NCBI RefSeq assembly: GCF_018861125.1
Contig: NZ_JAHKQN010000029.1
Coordinates: forward strand, 170,820 to 234,819
DNA length: 64,000 nt
Source: Cellulophaga baltica
Lineage (GTDB): Bacteria; Bacteroidota; Bacteroidia; Flavobacteriales; Flavobacteriaceae
Direction: 5' to 3'
Part shown: positions 55,067-63,945 of the stretch, piece by piece
Position numbering within the stretch: the stretch's first letter is position 1
Layout of the letters: each line of letters starts with the position of its first letter
Position numbers and translations under genes: made by a program
The notes under the pieces: model-generated
Databases searched by the model: none
The model's input: only the letters and a program-made list of their open reading frames with translations
Told to the model about the DNA's origin: nothing

Positions 55067-56005
55067 TTACATAAATTTTTCTTTTACTTTATCAACTACT
55101 GTTTGGGCTAGTTTTATTTTACTTTCTACCGTCCAACCACCAACATGCGGTGTTAATAAAACATTTTCAGCTTCAATTAAATATTTAAAAGCTTCAGGCA
55201 ACTCATTATCAGAAAACATGTTTTCAAATGATGATTTTTCATATTCAAGAACATCAAGTCCTGCACCTAATACTTTTTTTGATTTTAAAGCTTCAACTAA
55301 ATCTTCAGTAATAATACATTTACCTCTAGCGGTATTGATAATCCAGAAAGGTTTTTGAAAACCATCAATAAATTCACTGTTTATCATTTTAATAGTAGAC
55401 TCTGTTTGTGGTACGTGCAAACTAATTACGTCGCATCTTTGTTGGAATTCCATAATACCAACTTGGCGTGCATTTTCATCACCAACACCACCTTGTATAT
55501 CATAACATATTACTTCAACATCAAAACCACGAAGTTTTTTAGCAAAAGCTTTTCCCATATTACCATATCCAACAATACCCACTGTTCTACCATCAAGCTC
55601 AATACCTCTGTTACCTTCTCTATCCCATTTTCCATTTCGTACTTCTTGATCAGCACTATTCAATTTATTAAAAAGCGATAGTAACATGCCTAATGCGTGC
55701 TCACCAACAGCATTTCTATTTCCTTCAGGTGCTGCTGCTAAAAATATATTTTTGTCTTTAGCGTAATCAGTATCAATATTTTCTAAACCTGCACCTAAAC
55801 GCCCAATGAATTTAAGGTTTGTTGCTTTATTTAAAAAGCTAGCGTCAAGCGTAAATCTACTTCTGATGATAATACCATCGTATTCATGAATTTTAGCTTC
55901 AATTTCTTCTTTTGATGACGTGTAATCTTCATCATTTATATATCCTAACTCATTAAATTGTTCAATAATAAGTGGATGATTTACATCTAAATGTAATACT
56001 CGCAT
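55067..56005 (-). CDS. D-2-hydroxyacid dehydrogenase family protein
   Basis: 312 residues. Catalytic set: Arg in INTARGKCI (about 231), Glu in GLDVLEYEKSS (about 258), His in LTPHVGGWT (about 292). NAD-binding GIVGYGNMGKAFAKKLRGFD (about 143-165) and substrate-loop RLGAGLENID are present. 3-phosphoglycerate dehydrogenase (SerA) and related enzymes are the closest reading; the lack of a C-terminal ACT domain and the length fit the short form, but a different 2-hydroxyacid substrate is possible. It lies 10 bases downstream of the esterase gene on the same strand. Confidence 0.82.
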   Translation of the reverse strand: MRVLHLDVNHPLIIEQFNELGYINDEDYTSSKEEIEAKIHEYDGIIIRSRFTLDASFLNKATNLKFIGRLGAGLENIDTDYAKDKNIFLAAAPEGNRNAVGEHALGMLLSLFNKLNSADQEVRNGKWDREGNRGIELDGRTVGIVGYGNMGKAFAKKLRGFDVEVICYDIQGGVGDENARQVGIMEFQQRCDVISLHVPQTESTIKMINSEFIDGFQKPFWIINTARGKCIITEDLVEALKSKKVLGAGLDVLEYEKSSFENMFSDNELPEAFKYLIEAENVLLTPHVGGWTVESKIKLAQTVVDKVKEKFM

Positions 56006-56015
56006 GTTTTTATAT

Positions 56016-56894
56016 TTAATCTATATTTTTTTCTAATGTAGGTTTTCCTTTTAAATATCCTAATTCTGATAAAAAGATATCGGTTTCATACATGGTTAAG
56101 TTAAAATATTTATCACCTTTTCCTTCGGTAAAATAATCACCATTAAAAAAACCATGACCAACATTTTTAAACGAAACCAATTCACATTTATTATCAGCCT
56201 CGTTCATTAACCTGGTAAAACGTTGTGCATTTTCAAAAGGGACCGTTTTATCTGCTTCACCATGAAAGTTGAGCATTGGCGGTAACTTAGCTTTAATTTG
56301 GTGACAAGGTGAAATTTCCTTTTCACGACCCGCTACTTTTTTGCTTCCATAACCTTTTTCAGTAGTATCAAAAACAGGATTGTAACCAATTACTGCATTG
56401 GGTTTAGAGCTAATTTTTAAGTTTTCATTGCTATTTTCATGTCCCTCAATTAAAGCAGTACAAATAGCAATATGTCCTCCTGCAGAACCTCCACTTGCTA
56501 CAATTTTTTCAGGGTCAACATTCAATTCGTCAGCATGCTCGCGCACCCATCTTATGGCGGATTTACCATCTTCAACACAGTCGAATGGAGTAGTGCCATG
56601 CTTCTTTTTAATTCGGTATTCAGCACTAATTGCTAGCATTCCTCTTGAGGCTAAATATTCACTTTGTTGGTAAAATTGGTTAGGATTACCAACTGCCCAG
56701 CCACCACCAAAGAAAAAAACAATTGCTGCAGTAGGCTTTGTTTGTAATTTAGGTTGGTATATATGTAGGTAAAGGCTATCTCCGTTTATTACTTTATATA
56801 ATACTTTTTTATGAGGTTCATAGTCTTTTGCCTGAATGCTTCCTATAAAAACTAAGATGGAAAATAAAGAAAGTAAACGTTTTTGTAGAAGCAT
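56016..56894 (-). CDS. exported alpha/beta-hydrolase (esterase/BD-FAE-like)
   Basis: 292 residues with a signal peptide (LLSLFSILVFIGSIQAK). Oxyanion loop FFFGGGWAVGNPNQF, nucleophile elbow GGSAGGH (Ser about 136), acid in FHGEADKTVP and base His in FKNVGHGFF. Pattern typical of the bacterial bifunctional feruloyl/acetyl esterase group. It is exported and probably hydrolyses ester bonds of polysaccharides or lipids. Operon with the dehydrogenase downstream (10-base gap). Confidence 0.85.
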   Translation of the reverse strand: MLLQKRLLSLFSILVFIGSIQAKDYEPHKKVLYKVINGDSLYLHIYQPKLQTKPTAAIVFFFGGGWAVGNPNQFYQQSEYLASRGMLAISAEYRIKKKHGTTPFDCVEDGKSAIRWVREHADELNVDPEKIVASGGSAGGHIAICTALIEGHENSNENLKISSKPNAVIGYNPVFDTTEKGYGSKKVAGREKEISPCHQIKAKLPPMLNFHGEADKTVPFENAQRFTRLMNEADNKCELVSFKNVGHGFFNGDYFTEGKGDKYFNLTMYETDIFLSELGYLKGKPTLEKNID

Positions 56895-57269
56895 AATATT
56901 TAGTGAAATTTATAAGCTCAAATTTACATATTTTACTTTGATGTTTTATTTCAAAATTTGGTGGGTTTTGTGATGTTTTTAAAGATTTTTATTCATTTTA
57001 TATATTTTTTATAGTAAAAATGTTGAAATTTTTGAGATTCAAATTTTCGTTTTAAAGCATTTTTCGTGTTAATTATTACATTTTGACACCGACATATTGT
57101 CGGGAATATTTTTTTCTAATTGTTAGATTCTAAACGATTAGTTTTAAATAATTTGAATATTTAAATCATATGGCAGATATGGTTAAGATGTAATAAACTT
57201 TCAAGACTATTAATTTTTATACCCTCTTCTGATCAGTTCTTGTGGTTAATTGGGAAAAATAAATTAAAA
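56895..57269. promoter_or_regulatory. divergent intergenic region with a perfect dyad
   Basis: 375 bases between the esterase (minus) and proC (plus), with no gene seen. It is A/T-rich except for a perfect palindrome CCGACA-TAT-TGTCGG at 57089-57103, about 167 bases before proC. It may be an operator; the T-run downstream (57108-57116) also gives it a weak terminator look on the plus strand. Confidence 0.4.
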
Positions 57270-58076
57270 ATGAAAGTATTAGTTATTGGAGCAGGTAATA
57301 TGGGCTTAACATATTCTGAAGGTATGGCCACATCTCCTCTTCTTAGTAAACACAAATTAAGAATATTTGATACCGATCCTAAAAAAAATGAAACCCTTCG
57401 TGCAGATTCAAGATTCAATGTTTTTGACACTTTAGATGATTGCTTACCTAAGGCAGATATCGTATTTATTGCTGTAAAACCTTATCATAGCGATAATTTG
57501 TTTGAGCAAATGAAGGCTATGGTAAATGATAGTCAAATTTTTGTGTCTTTAATGGCGGGTGTTACGATTGATACCATTCAGCAAAAATTGGGCGTAAAAA
57601 AAATAGTTAGAACCATGCCTAATTTACCAGCATTAGTAGGTAAAGGTGTTACTTCATATACAGCATCTGAGGTTGTTTCAAATGTTGAACTTATTCTTAT
57701 TAGAAATTTATTAGATACCACTGGGACTTCAATTCATGTAAATACAGAAAAATTTATTGATGCATCTACAGGTATATCTGGTAGTGGCCCAGCTTATGTA
57801 TTTTATTTTATGCAATCTATGTTAGAAGCGGCTTTAAAAATGGGCTTTTCTGATTACGATTCTAAAGTATTGGTGAGTAACACATTTGAAGGTGCAATTG
57901 AATTGTTTAACCAGTCTAACTTATCTCCAGAAAGCTGGATTGATCGTGTTGCGTCAAAAGGAGGTACAACGCAAGCAGCTATAGATTCAATGGACGATAA
58001 CAATGTGAAACAACTTATACAAGATGCAGCTTATGCTGCTTTTGATAGAGCAGTAGAATTAGGAAAAGAAAAATAA
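57270..58076 (+). CDS. proC: pyrroline-5-carboxylate reductase
   Basis: 268 residues from ATG 57270 (MKVLVIGAGNMGLTYSEGMA), which opens the NAD(P) motif; a longer frame from 57240 is rejected. Family marks: IVFIAVKPYHSDNL, RTMPNLPALVGKGVTSYT (about 112-130), ASTGISGSGPAYVFYFM (about 165-185) and VASKGGTTQAAIDSM near the C-terminus. Last step of proline synthesis. First of a three-gene proCBA operon (4 bases before proB, then 22 before proA). Confidence 0.94.
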   Translation: MKVLVIGAGNMGLTYSEGMATSPLLSKHKLRIFDTDPKKNETLRADSRFNVFDTLDDCLPKADIVFIAVKPYHSDNLFEQMKAMVNDSQIFVSLMAGVTIDTIQQKLGVKKIVRTMPNLPALVGKGVTSYTASEVVSNVELILIRNLLDTTGTSIHVNTEKFIDASTGISGSGPAYVFYFMQSMLEAALKMGFSDYDSKVLVSNTFEGAIELFNQSNLSPESWIDRVASKGGTTQAAIDSMDDNNVKQLIQDAAYAAFDRAVELGKEK

Positions 58077-58080
58077 AATT

Positions 58081-58860
58081 ATGAGTGACGGAATAAAACG
58101 TGTGGTTGTCAAAGTAGGAACCAATGTATTAACTAATAAAGATAACAGAATATTAGGGCCAGTTTTAAGAGAATTAGTGAGGCAGATTTCGGCTTTATAT
58201 GAAGAAGGAATTTTAGTGGTTTTAGTGTCATCAGGTTCAGCAATTGCCGGAATGGAAATATTAGGTGACACACAAATAGAAGATAAATCTATTAGACGTC
58301 AGGTATATTCTTCGGTAGGTCAACCACGTATGATGCACTATTACTATAGTATCTTTCATGATTACGGAATGAGATGTGCGCAGGTTTTAGCAACTAAAAG
58401 AGATTTTGATATAGGAAAGCACCGTGATAATATGATCAATTGTTATGAGGGGCTTTTATCAGAAGGAGTCATTCCAATAGCAAATGAAGATGATGCTGTT
58501 TCATTGACCATGTCTATGTTTTCTGACAATGATGAGTTAGCAAGTTTAGTAGCAGAATTAATTGATGCTGATCGATTAATTATTCTTTCAGATATGGATG
58601 GCTTATACACTGGTCACCCTGATGATGATGACTCTGAGGTGATTAATGAGGTTAAAACTAACGAAAATGTAGAGCAGTATGTGCAAGGTTCTGTTAAAAA
58701 AGAAGGAGAAGGCCGTGGTGGTATGGCATCAAAATTAAGAATAGCCAAAGGTACAGCCCGTAAAAACATTCCAACGTATATAGCTAATGGAAAACGTGAG
58801 AATGTAATTATTGATATTGTGAAAGATAAAAAAGTAGGTACAAAGTTCATTTGTGCCTAA
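58081..58860 (+). CDS. proB: glutamate 5-kinase without PUA domain
   Basis: 259 residues: RVVVKVGTNVLTNKDNRILG, ILVVLVSSGSAIAGMEIL, PIANEDDAVSLTMSMFSDND (aspartate/threonine feedback region), LIILSDMDGLYTGHPDD and VKKEGEGRGGMASKLRIAKGT are intact. Phosphorylates glutamate to start proline synthesis. The C-terminal PUA domain of E. coli ProB is missing, as in several other bacteria. Coupled upstream to proC and downstream to proA. Confidence 0.93.
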   Translation: MSDGIKRVVVKVGTNVLTNKDNRILGPVLRELVRQISALYEEGILVVLVSSGSAIAGMEILGDTQIEDKSIRRQVYSSVGQPRMMHYYYSIFHDYGMRCAQVLATKRDFDIGKHRDNMINCYEGLLSEGVIPIANEDDAVSLTMSMFSDNDELASLVAELIDADRLIILSDMDGLYTGHPDDDDSEVINEVKTNENVEQYVQGSVKKEGEGRGGMASKLRIAKGTARKNIPTYIANGKRENVIIDIVKDKKVGTKFICA

Positions 58861-58882
58861 ATAAATTTCAAAATAAAATAGT

Positions 58883-60082
58883 ATGAAACTTATAAGTACA
58901 GATATAAAAAACAAAGTTCTAAAATCAATGATTGATATTTTAGAACGGGAACGTAAAAATATCATATCAGAAAATAAAAAGGATCTTGATGCTTTTCAAA
59001 GAGAAGATCAAGCGCTTTATGACAGGCTTGTTGTTGACGATAAAAAAGTTGATGAAATGATTGCCGCTGTTAAAGCCGTAATGCAACAAAGTGACCCTGT
59101 TGGTAATGAAATTTCAAACAGAACATTAAAAAATAATTTAAATATTGTAAACACAACAGCTCCTTTTGGCACCATACTTATAATTTATGAGTCTCGACCT
59201 GATGTAACTATTGAAGCTACAGTGTTGGCATTTAAAGCCAATAATAAGATATTATTAAAAGGTGGTAAAGAAGCTTTTAATAGTAATATATTTTTAGAAA
59301 AATGTTGGCACGAGGCATTAACGGAAAACGGACTAACAAAAGATTGGATTAAACTACTTCATTTAAAACGTGAAGAAACACAAGAGTTTTTAAGAAACCC
59401 AACTGAGCCTTTAGATTTAATTGTACCTCGTGGAGGAGAACGTTTAATCAATTTTGTTAAAGCTCACGCTAGCTGTGCGGTATTGGTGAGTGGTAGAGGA
59501 AATAACTTTTTGTATGTGTCTGAAAATGCAGACTGGAGCAAAGCTGTTAATGTGATAATTAATGCAAAAACGGATAAAATATCAGGTTGTAATGCTTTAG
59601 ATAAGGTTTTGATAAATAAAAACCTTCCGGAATATGAGACGAAGCTTAAAATGCTACAAGAGAAATTAGAGAAATATAAGGTTGAAATTTTAGTAGATGA
59701 TAAGGTTTCTGATGTTCTTTCACAGAAAGAAACTGTTTCAGATATAGATGTTTGGTATGAAGAATTTCTGGCTTTAAAATTACTAATAGGAGAAGTTGAA
59801 TCTCTAGATGAAGCAATTCACGTTATTAATAAATATTCTGGTAAGCATTCCGCTTCAATAATTACTGAAAATAAAATTGAAGCAATGAATTTTATGCAAA
59901 ATGTTGATAGTGCTGCTGTGTATCACAATGCATCAACAAGATTTACTGATGGCGGTCAAATGGGAGTTGGTGCAGAACTAGCTATTAGTACAGATAAACT
60001 TCATCATAGAGGTCCGTTAGGTTTAAAACAATTAGTGACCAATAAATACTATGTTTTTGGTGACGGACAGGTAAGAGTTTAA
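58883..60082 (+). CDS. proA: gamma-glutamyl phosphate reductase
   Basis: 399 residues of the aldehyde dehydrogenase superfamily: PFGTILIIYESRPDVTIEAT, NKILLKGGKEAFNSN, PRGGERLINFV, catalytic Cys within KISGCNALDKVLINKN (about 234), and the C-terminal FTDGGQMGVGAELAISTDKL. Reduces gamma-glutamyl phosphate to glutamate semialdehyde. Slightly shorter than the usual 417 residues. Last gene of proCBA; a long inverted-repeat structure follows. Confidence 0.95.
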   Translation: MKLISTDIKNKVLKSMIDILERERKNIISENKKDLDAFQREDQALYDRLVVDDKKVDEMIAAVKAVMQQSDPVGNEISNRTLKNNLNIVNTTAPFGTILIIYESRPDVTIEATVLAFKANNKILLKGGKEAFNSNIFLEKCWHEALTENGLTKDWIKLLHLKREETQEFLRNPTEPLDLIVPRGGERLINFVKAHASCAVLVSGRGNNFLYVSENADWSKAVNVIINAKTDKISGCNALDKVLINKNLPEYETKLKMLQEKLEKYKVEILVDDKVSDVLSQKETVSDIDVWYEEFLALKLLIGEVESLDEAIHVINKYSGKHSASIITENKIEAMNFMQNVDSAAVYHNASTRFTDGGQMGVGAELAISTDKLHHRGPLGLKQLVTNKYYVFGDGQVRV

Positions 60083-60098
60083 TTTTTTTTAAAGAATT

Positions 60099-60155
60099 TT
60101 AGAACACACTTAATTATAGGGTTTTATAAAACTCAAATACCTAAGTGTGTTCTAA
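60099..60155. terminator. structured convergent 3' region
   Basis: TTAGAACACACTTA (60099-60112) is the exact reverse complement of TAAGTGTGTTCTAA (60142-60155). Inside, TAGG/CCTA and a GTTTTATAAAAC palindrome (60121-60132) extend the fold. It lies between proA and the convergent ankyrin gene; there is no classic T-run. Confidence 0.6.
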
Positions 60156-60159
60156 ACTC

Positions 60160-60675
60160 TTATTTTGATAATAACGTTACTATTGCAGCATTACCTTGCA
60201 TTTTAGCGTGTGTTAATGCAGTATTACCTCTATTATCAGTAATATTCTTATCAGCATTATTCTCAAGTAAAAATGTAGCTATTTCTGTATGACCAAACGT
60301 ACTAGCGTAAATTAATGCAGTAGCATCATTGTAATTTTTTTGGTTGATATTGGTTCCATTATTGACAAGCATTTTTGCAATTTCTAAGTTGCCTTTAAAA
60401 CAGACACCCATAAGTGCTGTGTTACCTGACAAATCTTTTGCATTTACTGCGGCTCCATTTTCTAATAAAAAAGTAACCACTTCTGGCTGGTCATTATAAG
60501 AAGCTAAAATTAAAGGAGTAAAGCCTTTATTGTCAACTGAGTTTATAACATCATTATTGGTTTTGTAAAGCAATTTAATTTCTTCTAAATTGCCATTTCT
60601 TGACGCTTCAAAAATAGATTGTGCATAAATGCCTGTTGAACAAATAAATAATATCAATACTAATAAATTTTTCAT
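60160..60675 (-). CDS. exported ankyrin-repeat protein (AnkB-like)
   Basis: 171 residues with signal peptide MKNLLVLILFICSTGIYAQ and about four to five ankyrin repeats (GFTPLILASYNDQPEVVTFL, GNTALMGVCFKGNLEIAKML, DATALIYASTFGHTEIATFL, GNTALTHAKMQGNAAIV). Periplasmic ankyrin proteins are known beside exported catalases, where in Pseudomonas AnkB supports KatB function. The catalase gene lies directly upstream, separated by a 65-base gap holding a hairpin, so the context supports the same role. Confidence 0.85.
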   Translation of the reverse strand: MKNLLVLILFICSTGIYAQSIFEASRNGNLEEIKLLYKTNNDVINSVDNKGFTPLILASYNDQPEVVTFLLENGAAVNAKDLSGNTALMGVCFKGNLEIAKMLVNNGTNINQKNYNDATALIYASTFGHTEIATFLLENNADKNITDNRGNTALTHAKMQGNAAIVTLLSK

Positions 60676-60690
60676 AGTAGTTAAATTTTT

Positions 60691-60727
60691 AAAAAGAGGA
60701 AGAACTTAAAAGACTTCCTCTTTTTTT
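60691..60727 (-). terminator. hairpin between catalase and ankyrin genes
   Basis: AAAAAGAGGAAG (60691-60702) pairs with CTTCCTCTTTTT (60714-60725). On the minus strand it lies after the catalase stop and before the ankyrin start, so it could partly reduce read-through into the ankyrin gene. Confidence 0.6.
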
Positions 60728-60740
60728 AGTTTAATTAATT

Positions 60741-62261
60741 CTAATTCATGAAATCTTTCATAGAAAAACCAAGTGCTTTTGCTAAACTCATACCATAATT
60801 TCTATCTGCTTTATAGAAATAAGTAATCATGGTTTTCTGTGTGTTTTTATCTTTTACCTTAGCTAAATCTCCTGCTAGGTTACTTATTAAGTTTTCTTGT
60901 TCTTTTTTTGTTAACGATCTGTAAAAATCTCCTGCTTGACCAAAATCATTTGTCTTTGTAATTTTTTGCTGAGTTATAGTTACATTCTTTAAAGTTTCTT
61001 GAACATATTTATATTGCTCTGTGTCTGACACACCAGTTCTTGAACTTGGTTGATAGTTAACATCTGGGTTATCAAACTCATCGTTTCTAGAACTTGAATA
61101 ACTATCAGAATTATAATTAACTACTTTTTGTTTTGGTTTATTTACCTCAATTTGTTGGAAGTTTGGACCTAAACGATGTCTTTGAGTATCGAAATAAGAA
61201 AATAAACGACCTTGTAATAATTTATCTTCTGAAGCTTGTACCCCTGGAATTAATGACCCTGGTGCAAATGCTACAGATTCCACCTCTTGAAAGAAGTTAA
61301 TTGGATTTCTATTAAGCGTCATTGTTCCAATTTTAATACGCTCAATTTTATCGGCTGGCCAATCTTTAGTTGCATCTAAAGGCCAGAAATCAAAAGAATG
61401 AATATCTTCTGGTTTAATCATTTGCACGTATAAATCCCACTGAGGGTAATTTTTACTATCAATAGCATTACGTAAACTAACTGTTGCATGTTGCCAATCT
61501 TTACCTTGCTGTATTTCAGCTTCGGTTGCAGTTAAATTTTTCTGCCCTTGTTTAGATTCCCAGTGATACATAACATAAGTCATTTCACCTTTATTATTAA
61601 TCCATTTAAACGCATGCACACTACTACCATTCATAAATTGATACCCTGCAGGTGTTCCATAATCAGAATATAACAATGTTAAAGTATGAGTGGCTTCTGG
61701 CAAATGCGAAAAGAAATCGAACACCCTGTTAGGATCTTGTTTGTTTGTAACAGGAGATGGTTTAAATGCATGAACCATATCTGGAAACTTAATAGCATCA
61801 CGAATAAAAAAGGTTGGGAAATTATTTCCAACTATATCATAGTTACCTTGATCTGTATAAAATTTTACTGCAAAACCCCTTGGATCTCTAGCTGTTTCTG
61901 GCGACCCTTTTCCATGTACAACAGTAGAAAACCGAATTGCTATTTCCGTTGTTTTTCCAACTTGCTGAAAAGGTGCTGCCATTGTAAATTGAGACATATC
62001 GGCTGAAGCTTCAAATACTCCAAAAGCACCTGCGCCTCTTGCATGCACAACACGTTCTGGAATACGCTCTCTATCAAAGGCAGCTAATTTTTCTATTAGG
62101 TGAATATCTTCTAATAAAACAGGACCGTATTCACCAACGGTTTTTGAGTTTTGATTGTCGCCTACAGGGACACCACCATTTGTGGTCATTACTTCACTAG
62201 TTTGTGAAAAACCAACTAATGCAATGGAAAGCATAATTAGCGTAGTTAATTTTTTTTTCAT
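60741..62261 (-). CDS. katA: exported monofunctional catalase
   Basis: 506 residues from ATG 62261, chosen because MKKKLTTLIMLSIALVGFSQ then forms a signal peptide; the frame to 62294 adds a non-signal extension. Catalytic His73 in RVVHARGAGAFGVF, the catalytic Asn in GNNFPTFFIRD, and the proximal haem Tyr in RLFSYFDTQRHRLG. Small-subunit, clade 3-like size plus signal peptide, so it acts in the periplasm. Beside a divergent oxyR and upstream of an exported ankyrin partner. Confidence 0.93.
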   Translation of the reverse strand: MKKKLTTLIMLSIALVGFSQTSEVMTTNGGVPVGDNQNSKTVGEYGPVLLEDIHLIEKLAAFDRERIPERVVHARGAGAFGVFEASADMSQFTMAAPFQQVGKTTEIAIRFSTVVHGKGSPETARDPRGFAVKFYTDQGNYDIVGNNFPTFFIRDAIKFPDMVHAFKPSPVTNKQDPNRVFDFFSHLPEATHTLTLLYSDYGTPAGYQFMNGSSVHAFKWINNKGEMTYVMYHWESKQGQKNLTATEAEIQQGKDWQHATVSLRNAIDSKNYPQWDLYVQMIKPEDIHSFDFWPLDATKDWPADKIERIKIGTMTLNRNPINFFQEVESVAFAPGSLIPGVQASEDKLLQGRLFSYFDTQRHRLGPNFQQIEVNKPKQKVVNYNSDSYSSSRNDEFDNPDVNYQPSSRTGVSDTEQYKYVQETLKNVTITQQKITKTNDFGQAGDFYRSLTKKEQENLISNLAGDLAKVKDKNTQKTMITYFYKADRNYGMSLAKALGFSMKDFMN

Positions 62262-62291
62262 TTTTAATAGATTTAATTTATAATGAGAGCA

Positions 62292-62323
62292 CAAATATCA
62301 ATCGCAAACAGTCATTAATCAAA
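62292..62323 (-). promoter_or_regulatory. candidate catalase promoter in the oxyR-katA gap
   Basis: Reading the minus strand, TTTG (62323-62320) and GATATTTG (62299-62292) are 20 bases apart, one mismatch from the TTTG / TAnnTTTG consensus and 30 bases before the catalase start. The gap also has ATTAAT repeats at 62313-62327; an OxyR site is likely here but cannot be set from sequence alone. Confidence 0.5.
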
Positions 62324-62363
62324 TTAATAGTTTATATCATTGTATTGCTAAAATCAATAAGAG

Positions 62364-63287
62364 ATGACACTTCAACAATTAGAATATGTAATTGCGTTAG
62401 ACACCTACAGACATTTTGTTACTGCAGCCGAAAAGTGTTTTGTAACTCAACCTACAATTACCATCCAGGTAAAAAAATTGGAAGACGAAATTGGTTTTTT
62501 AATTTTTGACAAAAGTAAATCACCATTTAAACCCACAGATTTGGGTGAACTTTTTATTAGAAAATGTAAAGTTATATTAGCTGAAGTTAGCGAACTTAAA
62601 AACATGGTGAGTATTGAGCTTGATAATATTGAAGGTGAATTTAAGATTGCAGTTATTCCTACTATATCTTCCTATTTAATTCCTTTAATTTCGGGTTCTA
62701 TTTCTGAAAAATATCCGAATACCATTTTAAAAATTCAAGAGATGGAAAGCGACCAAATTATAGAGGCTTTACAGAAAAAGGAAATTGACATGGGTATATT
62801 AGTTACACCATTAAATGAACCTTTTATTAGAGAAATAAAACTTTATAATGAGCCATTTGTATTTTATGGGAATAAAAATGAAATAGAAAGTGAAAAGAAA
62901 TTTATTTCGGTACATGATATTGAAAGTATGGATAATGTTTGGCTTTTGGAAAAAGGGCATTGTTTTAGAAACCAAGTTTTAAATATTTGTGGCAATCTTG
63001 ATGCTACTAGAAGTGTACAGTTTCAAAGTGGTTCAATTGAGGCCTTAAAAAAGATGGTTGATAATTATGGAGGCTTTACTTTGGTGCCCGAAATGGCAAT
63101 AAGTGATAATGATGCTGGGCATATATTACATTTTACAGAACCGAAACCAGTTAGAGAAGTAAGTTTAGTTACTCACCATTCTTTTAGTAAAGGTGTTTTG
63201 TTAGATGTTTTACGGACTGAAATATTAAAACAAATACCTGATGATTTTGAAAAGAATCAACGTTTTATGAAAATTAATTGGAGATAA
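62364..63287 (+). CDS. oxyR: hydrogen peroxide-sensing LysR-family regulator OxyR
   Basis: 307 residues. N-terminal winged helix (LEYVIALDTYRHFVTAAEKC, TQPTITIQVKKLEDEIG). The peroxide-sensing pair is intact: Cys200 and Cys209 in EKGHCFRNQVLNICG, aligning with C199 and C208 of E. coli OxyR. The pocket stretch GSIEALKKMVDNYGGFTLVP follows. Divergent from the catalase, which it presumably activates. Monocistronic, with an adjacent convergent PAS protein. Confidence 0.94.
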   Translation: MTLQQLEYVIALDTYRHFVTAAEKCFVTQPTITIQVKKLEDEIGFLIFDKSKSPFKPTDLGELFIRKCKVILAEVSELKNMVSIELDNIEGEFKIAVIPTISSYLIPLISGSISEKYPNTILKIQEMESDQIIEALQKKEIDMGILVTPLNEPFIREIKLYNEPFVFYGNKNEIESEKKFISVHDIESMDNVWLLEKGHCFRNQVLNICGNLDATRSVQFQSGSIEALKKMVDNYGGFTLVPEMAISDNDAGHILHFTEPKPVREVSLVTHHSFSKGVLLDVLRTEILKQIPDDFEKNQRFMKINWR

Positions 63288-63313
63288 ATTACTTACTTAC
63301 TTGTATTTCAGGT

Positions 63314-63862
63314 CTAGATTACTTCTCTTTCAATAGCCAAGAAATGAGTTACTTCTTTATTATATAATGGGAAAATTTTCACCTCACATTTGTATGCGGA
63401 ATTGTCTTTTCTATAGTTGGTAATAACTTCTGTAAATGGTTCTAACTTATTAAGCTGTCTTCTAAAGTTTTTTCTGCTCTTATCAGAGGTGTTTTTTCCT
63501 TGTAAAAAGTTAGGTGTTTTATTAATGGTTTCTTCTTTTGAGTAACCAGTCATTGCTGCGAATCCATCATTAATCCAAACTATATTCTTATTCAAATCCG
63601 TTATAACAATAGCTTCAAAATTATTGTCATTAAAAATAGTTTCAAACTCATTTTTCCAATTTGATTTTTTAGCTAAAATTTTTACTTCTTCAATATCATT
63701 TTTTAATTGAAATTTTTCTTGAGTTAAAGAATCATACTGTCTAAAAATATCCCAGCTTAGTAACGGCATGGCCTTCCCTTTCGAAGGTTTGACTTCTTCG
63801 TTTTTTTGAATTGTAGCTAAACTCATATCTAAAGAAGTCATTTCAGAAAGATTGTTCTTCAT
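63314..63862 (-). CDS. PAS-domain protein with LOV-like loop lacking the flavin-binding Cys
   Basis: 182 residues. N-terminal helical region (1-68), then one PAS domain (about 69-182): FEAIVITDLNKNIVWINDGF, AAMTGYSKEETINKTPNFLQ, then GKNTSDKSRKNFRRQLNKL. The loop matches LOV domains (GxNCRFLQ) except that the photoadduct cysteine is replaced (KTPNFLQ). No output domain is present. It may be a small sensor or adaptor; the ligand is unknown. Convergent with oxyR (26 bases). Confidence 0.8.
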   Translation of the reverse strand: MKNNLSEMTSLDMSLATIQKNEEVKPSKGKAMPLLSWDIFRQYDSLTQEKFQLKNDIEEVKILAKKSNWKNEFETIFNDNNFEAIVITDLNKNIVWINDGFAAMTGYSKEETINKTPNFLQGKNTSDKSRKNFRRQLNKLEPFTEVITNYRKDNSAYKCEVKIFPLYNKEVTHFLAIEREVI

Positions 63863-63945
63863 AATTTTAGTTTTGAGCTTTAAAAATAACCAATTTAATT
63901 AATAGGCGCTAAAACCAAATTTGTTTTATAATTAAATCAGTGTTT

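Noticed and set aside
57084-57103. Sigma-54 promoter at TTGACACCGACATATTG
   Set aside because: The -24 GG and -12 GC pairs are not both present; the stretch is better described by its palindrome.
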